The position numbers and the translations under genes were made by a program. Positions 25,554 through 33,994 of a stretch of 64,000 nt of DNA are shown here, in pieces. Source of the stretch: AP-15 sp963812675 (GTDB taxonomy: Bacteria > Pseudomonadota > Alphaproteobacteria > ATCC43930 > CGMCC-115725); contig CAWEWR010000007.1 of NCBI GenBank assembly GCA_963812675.1, positions 372,001 through 436,000 on the forward strand, in the 5' to 3' direction. Positions within the stretch are counted from its first letter, which is position 1; every line of letters starts with the position of its first letter. The notes under the pieces were generated by a model. It searched no databases. It saw only the letters and a program-made list of their open reading frames with translations, and was not told where the DNA came from.

Positions 25554-25910
25554 ATGGTCCTGATCGGTCGGGCTCGAGGGATAGGGCGCCGGGTTGCCGC
25601 GCTGACGGGCGCGTTCGCGATCCTGGTCCAGGCTGTCCTCTTCGGCTGGCATCATCATGAAATTCCCTTTCGCCAGCACGACGCCTTCGGCCTCATCCTG
25701 GCGACGCCGACCTCCCCGGCCATGCCGGCCGCAGACCACCACGATTGTCAGATTTGCTTCGCGCTCGGCCACCATGGCGCGGTCCCGGTAGATTTCTTCG
25801 CGCCGAGCCTGCCTGACCAGACACGGCTGCATCAGCCCCAACTGATGGCGGTCGACGCGCCTCTCGCGCGCTACTTCTTTTTTCGGTCCCGCGCACCACC
25901 GGTGGCCTGA
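25554..25910 (+). CDS. DUF2946-like exported protein with His/Cys metal motif
   Basis: 118 residues from ATG 25554. One N-terminal hydrophobic segment (RRVAALTGAFAILVQAVLFG) is followed by WHHHE and, mid-protein, HHDCQICFALGHHG, a His- and Cys-rich motif typical of the DUF2946 family found beside copper and zinc receptors. Probably membrane-anchored facing the periplasm. It is followed after 67 bp by the TonB-dependent receptor, likely one transcript. An earlier in-frame start (25440) exists but lies before the Zur-like site. Confidence 0.72.
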   Translation: MVLIGRARGIGRRVAALTGAFAILVQAVLFGWHHHEIPFRQHDAFGLILATPTSPAMPAADHHDCQICFALGHHGAVPVDFFAPSLPDQTRLHQPQLMAVDAPLARYFFFRSRAPPVA

Positions 25911-25977
25911 CGCTGCCTCTATCCCACTGACCTGCCGCAGCACCTTGCTGCGCACCCCGAACATTTAGAGGAATCCA

Positions 25978-28140
25978 ATGGCCAACCCGGTTTGCGCGGG
26001 GGCGCGGCGCATGCCCCCCGTCCTTCTCACTGCCCTCGCTATATCGTTTGTGGGAGATCCGGCGATTGCACAGCAGACGCCCCCGCCTCCCCCGGAAGAG
26101 GGCCTGTCGCTCGATCTGGATGTCATCGCCAAGCAGCTCGATATTGCGCGCTACGAGATTCAGCCCAGCCTCGGCGCAACCGTCTACGACTTCAGCCGGC
26201 AAGCGATCGAGACTCAGCCGCAGGGCGACAACCAACCGTTGAACCGGCTCCTGCTGCAGGCTCCGGGGGTCGCGCAGGATTCGTTCGGCCAGCTCCACGT
26301 GCGCAACGACCACGCCAATCTTCAATTCCGTATCAACGGGGTTCAGCTGCCGGAGGGGATCAACGTCTTCGGACAATCGCTGCAGACCAGGCTTGCCAAT
26401 TCTGTGGCGCTGATCACCGGCAGCCTTCCGGCGCAATACGGGCTGCGCACCACCGGCATCATCGATATCCAGACCAAGACCGGGACCCTCGATCCGGGCG
26501 GCTCGGCGACGCTTTATGGCGGGCAGCAAGGCACGTTTCAGCCGAGCGCCGAATGGGGCGGCCGGGTTGGGCAGGTCGATTATTACGCGACCGGCGAGTA
26601 CCTGCGGAACAACGAGGGGATCGAGAACCCCGCCCCAACCTTCAACGCGATCCACGACAACTCCACTCAGCCAAAAGGGTTTGCCTATGTCTCCGGCATC
26701 ATCGATCCGACATCGCGGTTGACCGCCATTCTCGGTGCCTCGCGCAGCCAATACCAGATCCCGCAAGTCGCCGGTCAGACCCCGACCCTCGGGCTCACTG
26801 TAAACGGCGCCAGCGACTTCGCCTCGGCCTCCCTCAACGAGAACCAGCTGCAGATCAATAATTTCCAGATCCTCGCCTGGCAGAAGCATGTTGACGATAT
26901 CGATTTCCAGATCGCGGGGTTCAACCAATTCAGCAGCGTCTACTTCTCTCCGGGGGATCCCACGGGGGACCTTTTGTTCAACGGCATCGCCCAGACCGCG
27001 TACCGGCAGAGCTGGGCAAGCGGTGTGCAAGGCGACGGCAGCTGGCGGGCTGCGCCCGACCACACGGTTCGCAGCGGCTTTTACATCCAGCGAGAGCGCT
27101 CGCCATTCAGCTCTACATCAAATGTTCTGCCGGTCGACCAGAACGGCGTTCAAACCACCGACCAGCCGCTCTCGATCTTCAATTCGGGCAGCAAGACCGG
27201 ATGGATCTACAGCTATTATCTGCAGGACGAATGGAAAATAATTCCGTCGTTGACCCTAAATTTCGGCGCGCGCTACGACCAGTTCGCCGAGTTTGTCAGC
27301 GAGCGGCAGCTGAGCCCCCGCGCGAATTTGGTTTGGCAGCCGACCGAGGCGACGACATTTCATGCCGGCTATTCGCGCTACTTCACGCCCCCTCCGTTCG
27401 AGCTGATTGCCGCGCCGACGATCGCGCTCTTTGCCAATACGACCGGCGCTCCGCCCGGCACGCTCAACTCAGTCGCCAAGGCGGAACGGTCGCATTACTT
27501 TGATGTCGGCGCCACGCAAATCATCCTGCCTGGGCTCAAAGGCGGCATCGATGGTTATTACAAACTCGCCAGCGATTTGATTGACGAAGGGCAGTTCGGT
27601 GCGCCGATCCTCTTCACCCCGTTCAATTACCAGAAAGGATGGGTCAAAGGCGTCGAACTGACCCTCAGCTATGATATCGACAACTGGTCGTTCTACGGCA
27701 ATTTCTCCGCGTCACAGGAGCTCGCAAAAAACATCATATCGAGCCAGTTCAACTTCTCTCCAGACGACCTATCCTATATATCGACTAATGCTATCCACAC
27801 CGATCACGACCAGACCTACACATCATCGGCCGGCATCAAGTACAAAGTCCCGGTCTGGAATACCCTCTTTTCGGTCGACCTTACCGCCGCCAGCGGTCTC
27901 AGAACCACTCTACCGGGCGGGCCTCCGAACGGGGCCGCGCTGCCCGGCTATCAGCAGGTGAATTTCAGCATCGTCCAGCCGGTCGACACCGGACTCTACA
28001 AGGGGCTGGAGCTGCGCTTGGACATCATCAACCTGCTCGATCAAGTCTACCAGATTCGCAGCGGCACCGGGCTCGGCGTCTTTGCGCCGCAATTCGGTCC
28101 GCGCCGCACCATCCTCGCCGGCCTCACCCAACGGTTTTGA
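25978..28140 (+). CDS. TonB-dependent outer-membrane receptor
   Basis: 720 residues. Signal (about 1-31), a Pro-rich mature start (TPPPPPEEG), plug domain (about 57-165; LLLQAPGV, RINGVQLPEGINVF, ITGSLPAQYGLRTTGIID) and a beta-barrel ending in LTQRF with terminal Phe. I see no clear TonB box. SD AGAGGA precedes the ATG. Metal or metallophore uptake is suggested by the DUF2946, His-rich and CDF neighbours; exbB-exbD-tonB 5 kb away could energise it. Substrate is unproven. Confidence 0.92.
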   Translation: MANPVCAGARRMPPVLLTALAISFVGDPAIAQQTPPPPPEEGLSLDLDVIAKQLDIARYEIQPSLGATVYDFSRQAIETQPQGDNQPLNRLLLQAPGVAQDSFGQLHVRNDHANLQFRINGVQLPEGINVFGQSLQTRLANSVALITGSLPAQYGLRTTGIIDIQTKTGTLDPGGSATLYGGQQGTFQPSAEWGGRVGQVDYYATGEYLRNNEGIENPAPTFNAIHDNSTQPKGFAYVSGIIDPTSRLTAILGASRSQYQIPQVAGQTPTLGLTVNGASDFASASLNENQLQINNFQILAWQKHVDDIDFQIAGFNQFSSVYFSPGDPTGDLLFNGIAQTAYRQSWASGVQGDGSWRAAPDHTVRSGFYIQRERSPFSSTSNVLPVDQNGVQTTDQPLSIFNSGSKTGWIYSYYLQDEWKIIPSLTLNFGARYDQFAEFVSERQLSPRANLVWQPTEATTFHAGYSRYFTPPPFELIAAPTIALFANTTGAPPGTLNSVAKAERSHYFDVGATQIILPGLKGGIDGYYKLASDLIDEGQFGAPILFTPFNYQKGWVKGVELTLSYDIDNWSFYGNFSASQELAKNIISSQFNFSPDDLSYISTNAIHTDHDQTYTSSAGIKYKVPVWNTLFSVDLTAASGLRTTLPGGPPNGAALPGYQQVNFSIVQPVDTGLYKGLELRLDIINLLDQVYQIRSGTGLGVFAPQFGPRRTILAGLTQRF

Positions 28141-28278
28141 CATGCTCTGTGCCCACCGCGGAGCCCAGGCGGGCACCGGCGGGCTCGCAATTATTGAGGC
28201 GTTTCTGTCATTTGCTGCATCTGCAGCGCCCTATCAGCGGACAGCCAGGTTGGGCGGCAGCGCCGCGCGCGGCTGTCT

Positions 28279-30075
28279 TCATTGCTCGCGGACCCCAGCC
28301 TTGCGCAGGCCGGCGTAATAGGTTGTTTCGAGGACGGGGTCCATGTTCGCCGGTGCCAAAAGTCCGGCCTTCAGGCGCCCTATGCTCAAATCGTGACGAC
28401 CGTTCCCCATCCGCTGGGCTTCGGCAAGTTCTGCGGCGGCGCGCTTAGTCTCGCCCTTGAGGCTATAAGCGGAGGCGAGGCGAAGGTGAACCCAAGGCAA
28501 GTCCGGTGCCGCGACCCGCGCCTTTTCGAGCCAGAGGATCGCGTCATCGACGCGGGACTGCACGAGATACATGAGCCCGATTCGGCTGTCCCAATTACCG
28601 ATTTGCGGATCGCGAGGGCTGAGGTGGGCGGCTCGTTTCATGAGCGGTATCGCCTGCTCTATCGACCCCACGAAAAACTTGCACCATCCGAGATCGGCGT
28701 ACGCGCCCGCCCAATTACGATTGGACGCGACCGCGGCGTCATATTCGGGAACGGCGTCGTCGTACCGATGCTGGGCGCGCAGCGCCAGGCCCTTAGCATA
28801 GTGGGCAAGTGGATCGCGGGGTGATGCCATCAGCACTTGCCTTACGAGTTCTTGTGCTCGGGCGATGTCGGCCTCGGCCGAGTCCGTGACTTCGTCGAGC
28901 ACGCGGCCCGTTAGCGCCATTGCCAACCGAATCTGTGCTTCGACGGATCGCGGATCGAGCGCTAACGCCCGCTCGAAGAGGCTTATTGCCTCCGCATGGC
29001 CGTCACGTGGCGGCACCCTCAAGTATACGGCGCGCCCTCGCAGAATATAATCCAGCGCGTCGGGATGCTCGACCGGCCGCATCGCCGCCACGGCCAACAG
29101 CTCCAAATTTAATGTGACGGCGATGCGGCTCGTCATTTCGTCTTGCAGTGTAAAGAAATCGCCCGCATCGCGGTCGAACCGCTCCGCCCATAGAAGCGCG
29201 CCGCTCTCGGCATCGATCAGCTTGGCGTCTACGCGGACCTCTCGGCCCGATCGGCGGACGCTTCCCTCGAAGACATAGCGAACGCCGACTTCGCGACCGA
29301 TCTGCTTCGCATCGGCCGGACTACCACGATAGCCGAAAGCGGTGCCTTGCGAGATCACGAACACAGGCGCGATCCGCGAGAGTTCGGTCGTCAAATCCTC
29401 TGTGATCCCGTCAGCGAAGTATTGTTGCTCCCGGTCGTCGGTGAGATTGGTGAACGGCAGCACAATAATCGACAGCCGAGGCACCGGGCGTCCTTCTCCG
29501 GACCGGGGCGATTGCCAACGCATAGCCGCGACCACGATGAAGATAATACAAAGCGCGCCGATAACCGCGGCCACGATGCGGCCTCGTCCGTAATGCGCTC
29601 GCCAGATCGGTGCCCGCGAGCTGCCGATCGCGGCGGACAGAACTCGAATTCGCCATCTCATATTATCGACGACGGGGCGGTCACTCCCGTTGCCCGAAGA
29701 CGGGGTCGCTTGCGGTCGGGCGGTGGGCTCAACCCCTGTCACGGGGGCGATGAAGCGGTAGCCACGTCCGGGCACCGTCTGGATGCAGCTGCCCACTTCT
29801 CGGTTCTCATCGAGAACACGGCGCAACGCCGATATCTGGACGGTCAGGTTGCCTTCTTCGACTACCATCCCGGGCCAGACGGCTTCCATAATGGCATCTT
29901 TCGAGACCAGCTGCCCCTGCCGCTCCACCAGAAGGCTAAGCAGATCCAATGCGCGCGAGCTGATCGATACCGGGGTCACGGTCCCCGCCTGATCGAGCCG
30001 GAACAGTCCGCCACCCGTCACATCGAGCCGAAAGCCCTCGAAGAGAACGACTTTAGCCGAACCGAGACCGTCCAT
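28279..30075 (-). CDS. CadC-like membrane winged-helix regulator with TPR sensor domain
   Basis: 598 residues from ATG 30075 (MDGLGSAKVVLFEGF). An OmpR-type winged helix (about 9-111; SSRALDLLSLLVERQG, VWPGMVVEEGNLTVQISALRRVL, GRGYRF), one membrane helix (about 167-186), then a periplasmic part starting with the TolB/FlgO-like LSIIVLPFTNLTDD-QYFADGITEDL, and TPR repeats to the end. Such proteins bind promoter DNA while membrane-bound. Phased TTTGG boxes lie about 95 bp upstream of its own start and before divergent exported-protein genes, suggesting auto- and local regulation. A longer in-frame start (30222) would run into these boxes. Confidence 0.88.
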   Translation of the reverse strand: MDGLGSAKVVLFEGFRLDVTGGGLFRLDQAGTVTPVSISSRALDLLSLLVERQGQLVSKDAIMEAVWPGMVVEEGNLTVQISALRRVLDENREVGSCIQTVPGRGYRFIAPVTGVEPTARPQATPSSGNGSDRPVVDNMRWRIRVLSAAIGSSRAPIWRAHYGRGRIVAAVIGALCIIFIVVAAMRWQSPRSGEGRPVPRLSIIVLPFTNLTDDREQQYFADGITEDLTTELSRIAPVFVISQGTAFGYRGSPADAKQIGREVGVRYVFEGSVRRSGREVRVDAKLIDAESGALLWAERFDRDAGDFFTLQDEMTSRIAVTLNLELLAVAAMRPVEHPDALDYILRGRAVYLRVPPRDGHAEAISLFERALALDPRSVEAQIRLAMALTGRVLDEVTDSAEADIARAQELVRQVLMASPRDPLAHYAKGLALRAQHRYDDAVPEYDAAVASNRNWAGAYADLGWCKFFVGSIEQAIPLMKRAAHLSPRDPQIGNWDSRIGLMYLVQSRVDDAILWLEKARVAAPDLPWVHLRLASAYSLKGETKRAAAELAEAQRMGNGRHDLSIGRLKAGLLAPANMDPVLETTYYAGLRKAGVREQ

Positions 30076-30169
30076 GCGCTCCCTCCCCGGCTGTTGTGGC
30101 CTGAGCCTTATCGGATTCGCAGTGTAACGCTCGTGCAGCAGGGAAGCGAGACGATCGAAACCCGCTAGA

Positions 30170-30205
30170 TTTGGAACTTTTTGGAGTGATTTGGAAGTTT
30201 TTGGG
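30170..30205. promoter_or_regulatory. Four TTTGG boxes at exact 10-bp spacing
   Basis: TTTGGA begins at 30170, 30180 and 30190 and TTTGGG at 30200. One-turn phasing is typical of tandem-dimer sites of OmpR/PhoB-type winged helices. The array lies between the divergent CadC-like regulator and the small exported-protein gene. A second array (31619, 31629, 31640) occurs in the duplicated segment. Confidence 0.55.
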
Positions 30206-30266
30206 CGGCTCTCATGGACCACTCTCCAGGCAATCGCTTATTCACGTTCTACGAACCCGGAGGGAA
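30191..30266. repeat. Duplicated promoter-like segment, copy 1
   Basis: 76 bp matching 31630-31705 at 71 positions, with the last 47 bp (30220-30266) identical. It follows the TTTGG boxes and ends in GGAGGGAA, which resembles a ribosome-binding site, just before the 22-bp tandem repeat and the first exported-protein gene. Confidence 0.9.
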
Positions 30267-30271
30267 CTTAC

Positions 30272-30315
30272 AAATTGAGAGGGTACATGACAAAAATTGA
30301 GAGGGTACATGACAA
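30272..30315 (+). repeat. 22-bp tandem duplication of RBS plus start codon
   Basis: Two perfect 22-bp units start at 30272 and 30294; each contains GAGAGGGTACATGACAA, that is, a ribosome-binding site with an ATG. Because 22 is not a multiple of 3, the ATGs at 30287 and 30309 open different frames; only the second leads into the exported protein. Confidence 0.9.
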
Positions 30316-30767
30316 AGAGCATCGGATGGCTGGCGATCGGTGGAATTTTCGGTTTGTTTGGTGCTGCGGAGGCGCAAACTCCAGCGCCTTCGATCGCCAT
30401 GACCGCGTTTGAGGGGACATACACGCTCGTCTCTTCGACGCCGAAAAATTACGAAGGCCTCGCTAATGGGGACCCCTACCTGAAAGCCAAATTCCAATGT
30501 CGCCGAGGCGCGGCCGGAGCCCCGCTCATTATCGAGCGAGTCCGGGCCCGGATCAGCAATGCCACCACCGGCAGACAGTTCGAAGGAACCGTCGGGCCGC
30601 AGGGCGAGTTGGCAATGCGACTAATTAGTCCTGTTGCCTGGCCAGAAGGGATCATGCCCGGTGACGAGGTAATCCTCAGCGGCAGAATAGACCGCAACGG
30701 CACGGCACGCGGACGTACCATGTCGCGCGCCTGTGCTTATGATTTTGTGTGGCAAAAGGCAAGATAG
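30309..30767 (+). CDS. Small exported protein of unknown function
   Basis: 152 residues with a signal sequence cleaved after GAAEAQ (about residue 22). The mature part (FEGTYTLVSSTP, KFQCRRGAAG, GTVGPQGELAMRL, ACAYDFVWQ) suggests a small beta-rich periplasmic domain with two Cys. Family not recognised. I chose ATG 30309 because it gives a clean signal peptide and has GAGAGGG six bases upstream; ATG 30297 is possible. It lies downstream of the phased boxes. Confidence 0.75.
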   Translation: MTKSIGWLAIGGIFGLFGAAEAQTPAPSIAMTAFEGTYTLVSSTPKNYEGLANGDPYLKAKFQCRRGAAGAPLIIERVRARISNATTGRQFEGTVGPQGELAMRLISPVAWPEGIMPGDEVILSGRIDRNGTARGRTMSRACAYDFVWQKAR

Positions 30768-30863
30768 CGGCTCCCCCGTGCGAACCGTGCGCCGCCAGTG
30801 ATCCCGGCCGGAACAGCCTAATCAAACCGTCGACACGCGGATAACGTGCATTTGGGGTCAACG

Positions 30864-31535
30864 ATGCGACCTAACCGCCCTGGACGCCTCGGACTTCTAA
30901 CGTTTGTTGTTAGCGCGACGATTGGTGCTCTCAACCCCGGAAACGGGCAGAGCCAAGCGCCAAACCTTGATCGACCTCTTGTGCCGTCGGTAGGCGATAC
31001 CTTTACCTATCGGTGGAATGCCGAAATTGTAGCTTTTACTTATCTCGGCCGAGATGGCGATCTGAATTGCTATTCAGCAAAAGTTTCAGATGCCCGACAA
31101 TCCACCGTCTGTAACACATCAGAGGATAACACGGTGCGGCGCGTTGGCAGCTGGGAGCCGGTAACCTTTACTCCGTACCTCCCGATGCTCTCCTTTCCCC
31201 TGTTCGTCGGCAAGCGATGGGAGCTTTCATACAGTGTTCAACGTGGATCTCAAGGTAGTGGTCCATCTGTTGCGGCAGCGGGCGGATACCTGCATGAATT
31301 GAATGTGAATGCCAATCGCATCCGTAAGGCAAATGTGGTCTCCTACGAAAAAGTAACGGGTCCGGCGGGCACCTTCGACGCTTTCAAAATAGAAGGGACC
31401 GACGTGCCGTGGGGTAAATCGCAAGCCTTATCTATCGTCTATTACTACTCGCCAGAAGCCGGCGTCGTTAAATACGACAGTCAATACTTGGAGGGATCTC
31501 ATTACGCGTTAGTCAACTATTCGCGGGCGAAATAG
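30864..31535 (+). CDS. Exported protein of unknown function
   Basis: 223 residues from ATG 30864 (MRPNRPGRLGLLTFVVSATIG) with an N-terminal signal. The mature part is rich in Tyr, Thr and Ser (FTYRWNAEIVAFTYLGRDG, RWELSYSVQRGSQGSG, YYYSPEAGVVKYDSQYLEG), suggesting beta structure; ending YYYSPE-GVVKYD resembles lipoprotein/DUF3108-like folds but I do not assign it. It follows the preceding exported-protein gene by 96 bp. GC content appears lower than in the housekeeping blocks. Confidence 0.75.
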   Translation: MRPNRPGRLGLLTFVVSATIGALNPGNGQSQAPNLDRPLVPSVGDTFTYRWNAEIVAFTYLGRDGDLNCYSAKVSDARQSTVCNTSEDNTVRRVGSWEPVTFTPYLPMLSFPLFVGKRWELSYSVQRGSQGSGPSVAAAGGYLHELNVNANRIRKANVVSYEKVTGPAGTFDAFKIEGTDVPWGKSQALSIVYYYSPEAGVVKYDSQYLEGSHYALVNYSRAK

Positions 31536-31618
31536 CGTAACTTTCTGATCTTTCCGCGTCGGAGGCATCCTCAACCGACCCCAGCGGAGGGTATCAAATG
31601 TCAGATTTCACCACTAGA

Positions 31619-31705
31619 TTTGCAATTTTTTGGAAATTTTTTGGCGGCCCTCGTGGAGCACTCTCCAGGCAATCGCTTATTCACGTTCTACGAACCCGGA
31701 GGGAA
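31619..31705. repeat. Duplicated promoter-like segment, copy 2, with TTTGG boxes
   Basis: 31630-31705 matches 30191-30266 (71 of 76), identical over the last 47 bp. The boxes here are TTTGCA 31619, TTTGGA 31629 and TTTGGC 31640, a 10/11-bp spacing. It lies 77 bp before the small lipoprotein-like gene at 31783, so a second gene may be under the same control as the first. Confidence 0.88.
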
Positions 31706-31782
31706 AGAGGCCATAGGCGGCTCTGGAATGAAAGCCCGCGCGTTCATAGCTCGCTCGTGTTTACGACAACGGGGTATCGCCT

Positions 31783-32118
31783 GTGACACCACACGGTCAT
31801 AGCTTGAGTACAACCCTCCTGATTCTGTCGGTCTTATCAGGTGCGGCTGGATGCACAGCGTCTCCGCCAATGGCATCGCCTTCATTGCAGGAGCTTGTTC
31901 AAGCGAAAGCCGGCCGCACGCAAACACCGCCTTTAGCGGGGAACGATGGCAACATTCTCCAACCAAAAATTGCAGCGCCGGTGGAGGCGCTGCCCATGGC
32001 AAGTATTTGCGTAAGAATAAAGGATGGGAGTTCGTGTTCTATCGACCCGGCCCTCGCGATCCGAGTTGGGGCTCAATGCTTGTGCCCTGGCCGATACAGA
32101 GTCGGATACGGCGAATAG
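31783..32118 (+). CDS. Small lipoprotein-like protein of unknown function
   Basis: 111 residues, GTG start. Hydrophobic N-terminus LLILSVLSGAAGC could be a lipobox (Cys24, weak because -3 is Ala). The rest is Pro- and Ala-rich with two Cys pairs near the C-terminus (ICVRIKDGSSC, CLC). Family not recognised. It lies just after the second copy of the promoter-like segment. A frame overlapping it on the same strand feeds into the next gene. Confidence 0.5.
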   Translation: MTPHGHSLSTTLLILSVLSGAAGCTASPPMASPSLQELVQAKAGRTQTPPLAGNDGNILQPKIAAPVEALPMASICVRIKDGSSCSIDPALAIRVGAQCLCPGRYRVGYGE

Positions 32119-32237
32119 TTCCGATGTTACCCCGTCGGAAGCAAAAAGTTGCGGCTCGATGGGGCGCCATGCGGAACGGGCAAGAAAGACAAAATGTTGA
32201 GCCATGCGTTTTACGGCCGGATTTGATCGGCATCGGC

Positions 32238-33032
32238 TTGACAATTCGGACGCGGGATGATCGTGTTCTCGTAAACGACCGCATAGGATACAAGGCCATT
32301 TCGAGATTGGCTGCGGCCGCGACCCTGGCAGCAATCGCCTGCTCGGCGCCGGCCGGCGCGGCGGACGAACAGAAACTCGCGCCGCTGCCCGAAGTCACGG
32401 TAACCGCGCCGCGACCGGTCACCCCTCCTGCGAAGAAATTCGTTCCCTATTTCGGCAATCCGCGGGTCGAGGAGGACAAATGGCCGGACATCCCGTGCCG
32501 CAACTCGCGGGTCGGTGTTGCCGAGGCTGGTACCTGCAAAACCGGCACACCGCAAGAGACGGCGCCGGGCTTGTTACCTAACGGTCCGAACTCGAATTGC
32601 CGAATTGCCCATGACTTGGTCATGACCAATCTCGGCAATCTAACAATCGAAGCTGACGTCATGGTTTTCGATCCTTATTACGTCAGCGGAATTGGTCACC
32701 AGCATAAATTCTGCGCTGTGCTGACCGGATCCGGCGATATGCGTGAGGATTTCGCGGACATGAACCAAATGACGAGAAAGGGCAACGGGTGGCGCAATTT
32801 TCGCGACGACGGAGATCTGAGCACAATGGAATTCTCCGTTGGTCTTAGCGAGTGCCTCGCGATCGAAAAGCGCGGACCCCAATGGGGTATCGGTCGAGTC
32901 TACATCATCCACGCGAGTGTTTGCCGCAACGATCGGCGTTCTGTGGTAGCGAGCAACGTCGACTACGTCCTGGGTTCGTTGCGAGTCACCACCTACGAAC
33001 CACGCGGAAATCTGCGGCCGCCACCCCAGTAA
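32238..33032 (+). CDS. Exported Cys-containing protein of unknown function
   Basis: About 264 residues. Signal region RLAAAATLAAIACSAPAGAA followed by LAPLPEVTVTAPRPVTPPAKK, a pattern seen at mature starts of outer-membrane-associated proteins. Cys occurs at IPCRNS, GTCKTG, NCRIAH, KFCAVL, ECLAIE and VCRND, so disulfides are likely. Start uncertain: TTG 32238 or 32307 give good signals; ATG 32169 adds about 23 hydrophilic residues. Family not recognised. It may share control with the preceding lipoprotein-like gene. Confidence 0.65.
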   Translation: MTIRTRDDRVLVNDRIGYKAISRLAAAATLAAIACSAPAGAADEQKLAPLPEVTVTAPRPVTPPAKKFVPYFGNPRVEEDKWPDIPCRNSRVGVAEAGTCKTGTPQETAPGLLPNGPNSNCRIAHDLVMTNLGNLTIEADVMVFDPYYVSGIGHQHKFCAVLTGSGDMREDFADMNQMTRKGNGWRNFRDDGDLSTMEFSVGLSECLAIEKRGPQWGIGRVYIIHASVCRNDRRSVVASNVDYVLGSLRVTTYEPRGNLRPPPQ

Positions 33033-33320
33033 TCCGGCCATCGGTCGGCCGCCCGATTGGCGTCACCGGCCAGGTCGAGGGATCCTCGGCGGGCCGTGCA
33101 GCATCTTTACCTCGCCCTTGCAGCGGATGTAATTCGGGGGACCGTCGCGCCGAGCCCGCAATCCACAGGAACGATGTTCTGCGCCGCCGGACAGATAATT
33201 TAGGATAGCCCCCGCAACCCCTTCTTGGGGCTCACCTAGCGCTTCTAATGCCGCGGCAGTGCCACATTCTTGCTGCTTCAAGCCTGGGTCTCGTCATCGA
33301 GTGAAGTTTAGAGGCCGATC
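33033..33320. other. Gap before exbB
   Basis: 288 bp. A 72-codon frame on the minus strand (33063-33281) has no family features or clear ribosome-binding site and I do not call it. No repeat or clear promoter was recognised. Confidence 0.4.
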
Positions 33321-33992
33321 GTGAACGACCCCACCGCAACTCTTTCGATCGTCAAGCTGTTTTTCAACGCAGACCCCGTCGTGAAGGGCGTGCTGCTGTT
33401 GCTGCTCGCGGCTTCGGTGTGGAGCTGGGCGGTGATCATCGACAAGCTCTGGCGGCTCGCAGCGGCGAGCCGGGCCGCGCGCGAGCACGAGGCGCGGGCC
33501 GCCGCGGCGCGCTCGCCGCAAGAGCTGTCGGCGACAGAAGGGCGGGACCCGGCCGGCCTGGTGATATCCGCCGGCCTCGCCGAGAGTGCGGCCGAGCCGC
33601 GGCCGCAGCCCGAGACGGCGGGCGAACGCCGCGAGCGCATCGAGCGGGCGATGCGGCTCGCCCTCAACGCCGAGCTGCGGCGCCTCGAACTGCGCCTGCC
33701 GTTCCTCGCGACCCTCGGCTCGGCCGCGCCGTTCATCGGCCTCTTTGGCACCGTCTGGGGGATCATGCGCAGCTTCGAGGGGATCGCCGCGGCCAACAGC
33801 ACCAGCCTTGCGGTCGTCGCGCCAGGGATTGCCGAGGCCTTGTTCGCGACCGCGATGGGTCTCGCCGCGGCGATCCCGGCAGTGGTCGCCTACAACAAGA
33901 TCACGGTCGATCTCGGTCGCTTTGCCGGGCGCATGCAAGGGCTGATCGGCCGCTCCGGCGGTCTGCTCGCCCGGGCCGGCGCGGAGGCCTGA
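33321..33992 (+). CDS. exbB: ExbB/TolQ proton-channel protein
   Basis: 223 residues with three membrane helices (about 18-38, 128-150, 168-190). FLATLGSAAPFIGLFGTVWGIM and GIAEALFATAMGLAAAIPAVVAYN are the conserved MotA/TolQ/ExbB segments. It forms the inner-membrane channel that drives TonB or TolA. It heads an exbB-exbD-tonB operon with 2-bp and 4-bp junctions. No pal, tolB or ybgC is nearby, favouring Exb over Tol. Confidence 0.9.
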   Translation: MNDPTATLSIVKLFFNADPVVKGVLLLLLAASVWSWAVIIDKLWRLAAASRAAREHEARAAAARSPQELSATEGRDPAGLVISAGLAESAAEPRPQPETAGERRERIERAMRLALNAELRRLELRLPFLATLGSAAPFIGLFGTVWGIMRSFEGIAAANSTSLAVVAPGIAEALFATAMGLAAAIPAVVAYNKITVDLGRFAGRMQGLIGRSGGLLARAGAEA

Positions 33993-33994
33993 CG

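Noticed and set aside
33063..33281. 72-codon minus-strand frame upstream of exbB
   Set aside because: No recognised features or start context; could be real but unsupported.
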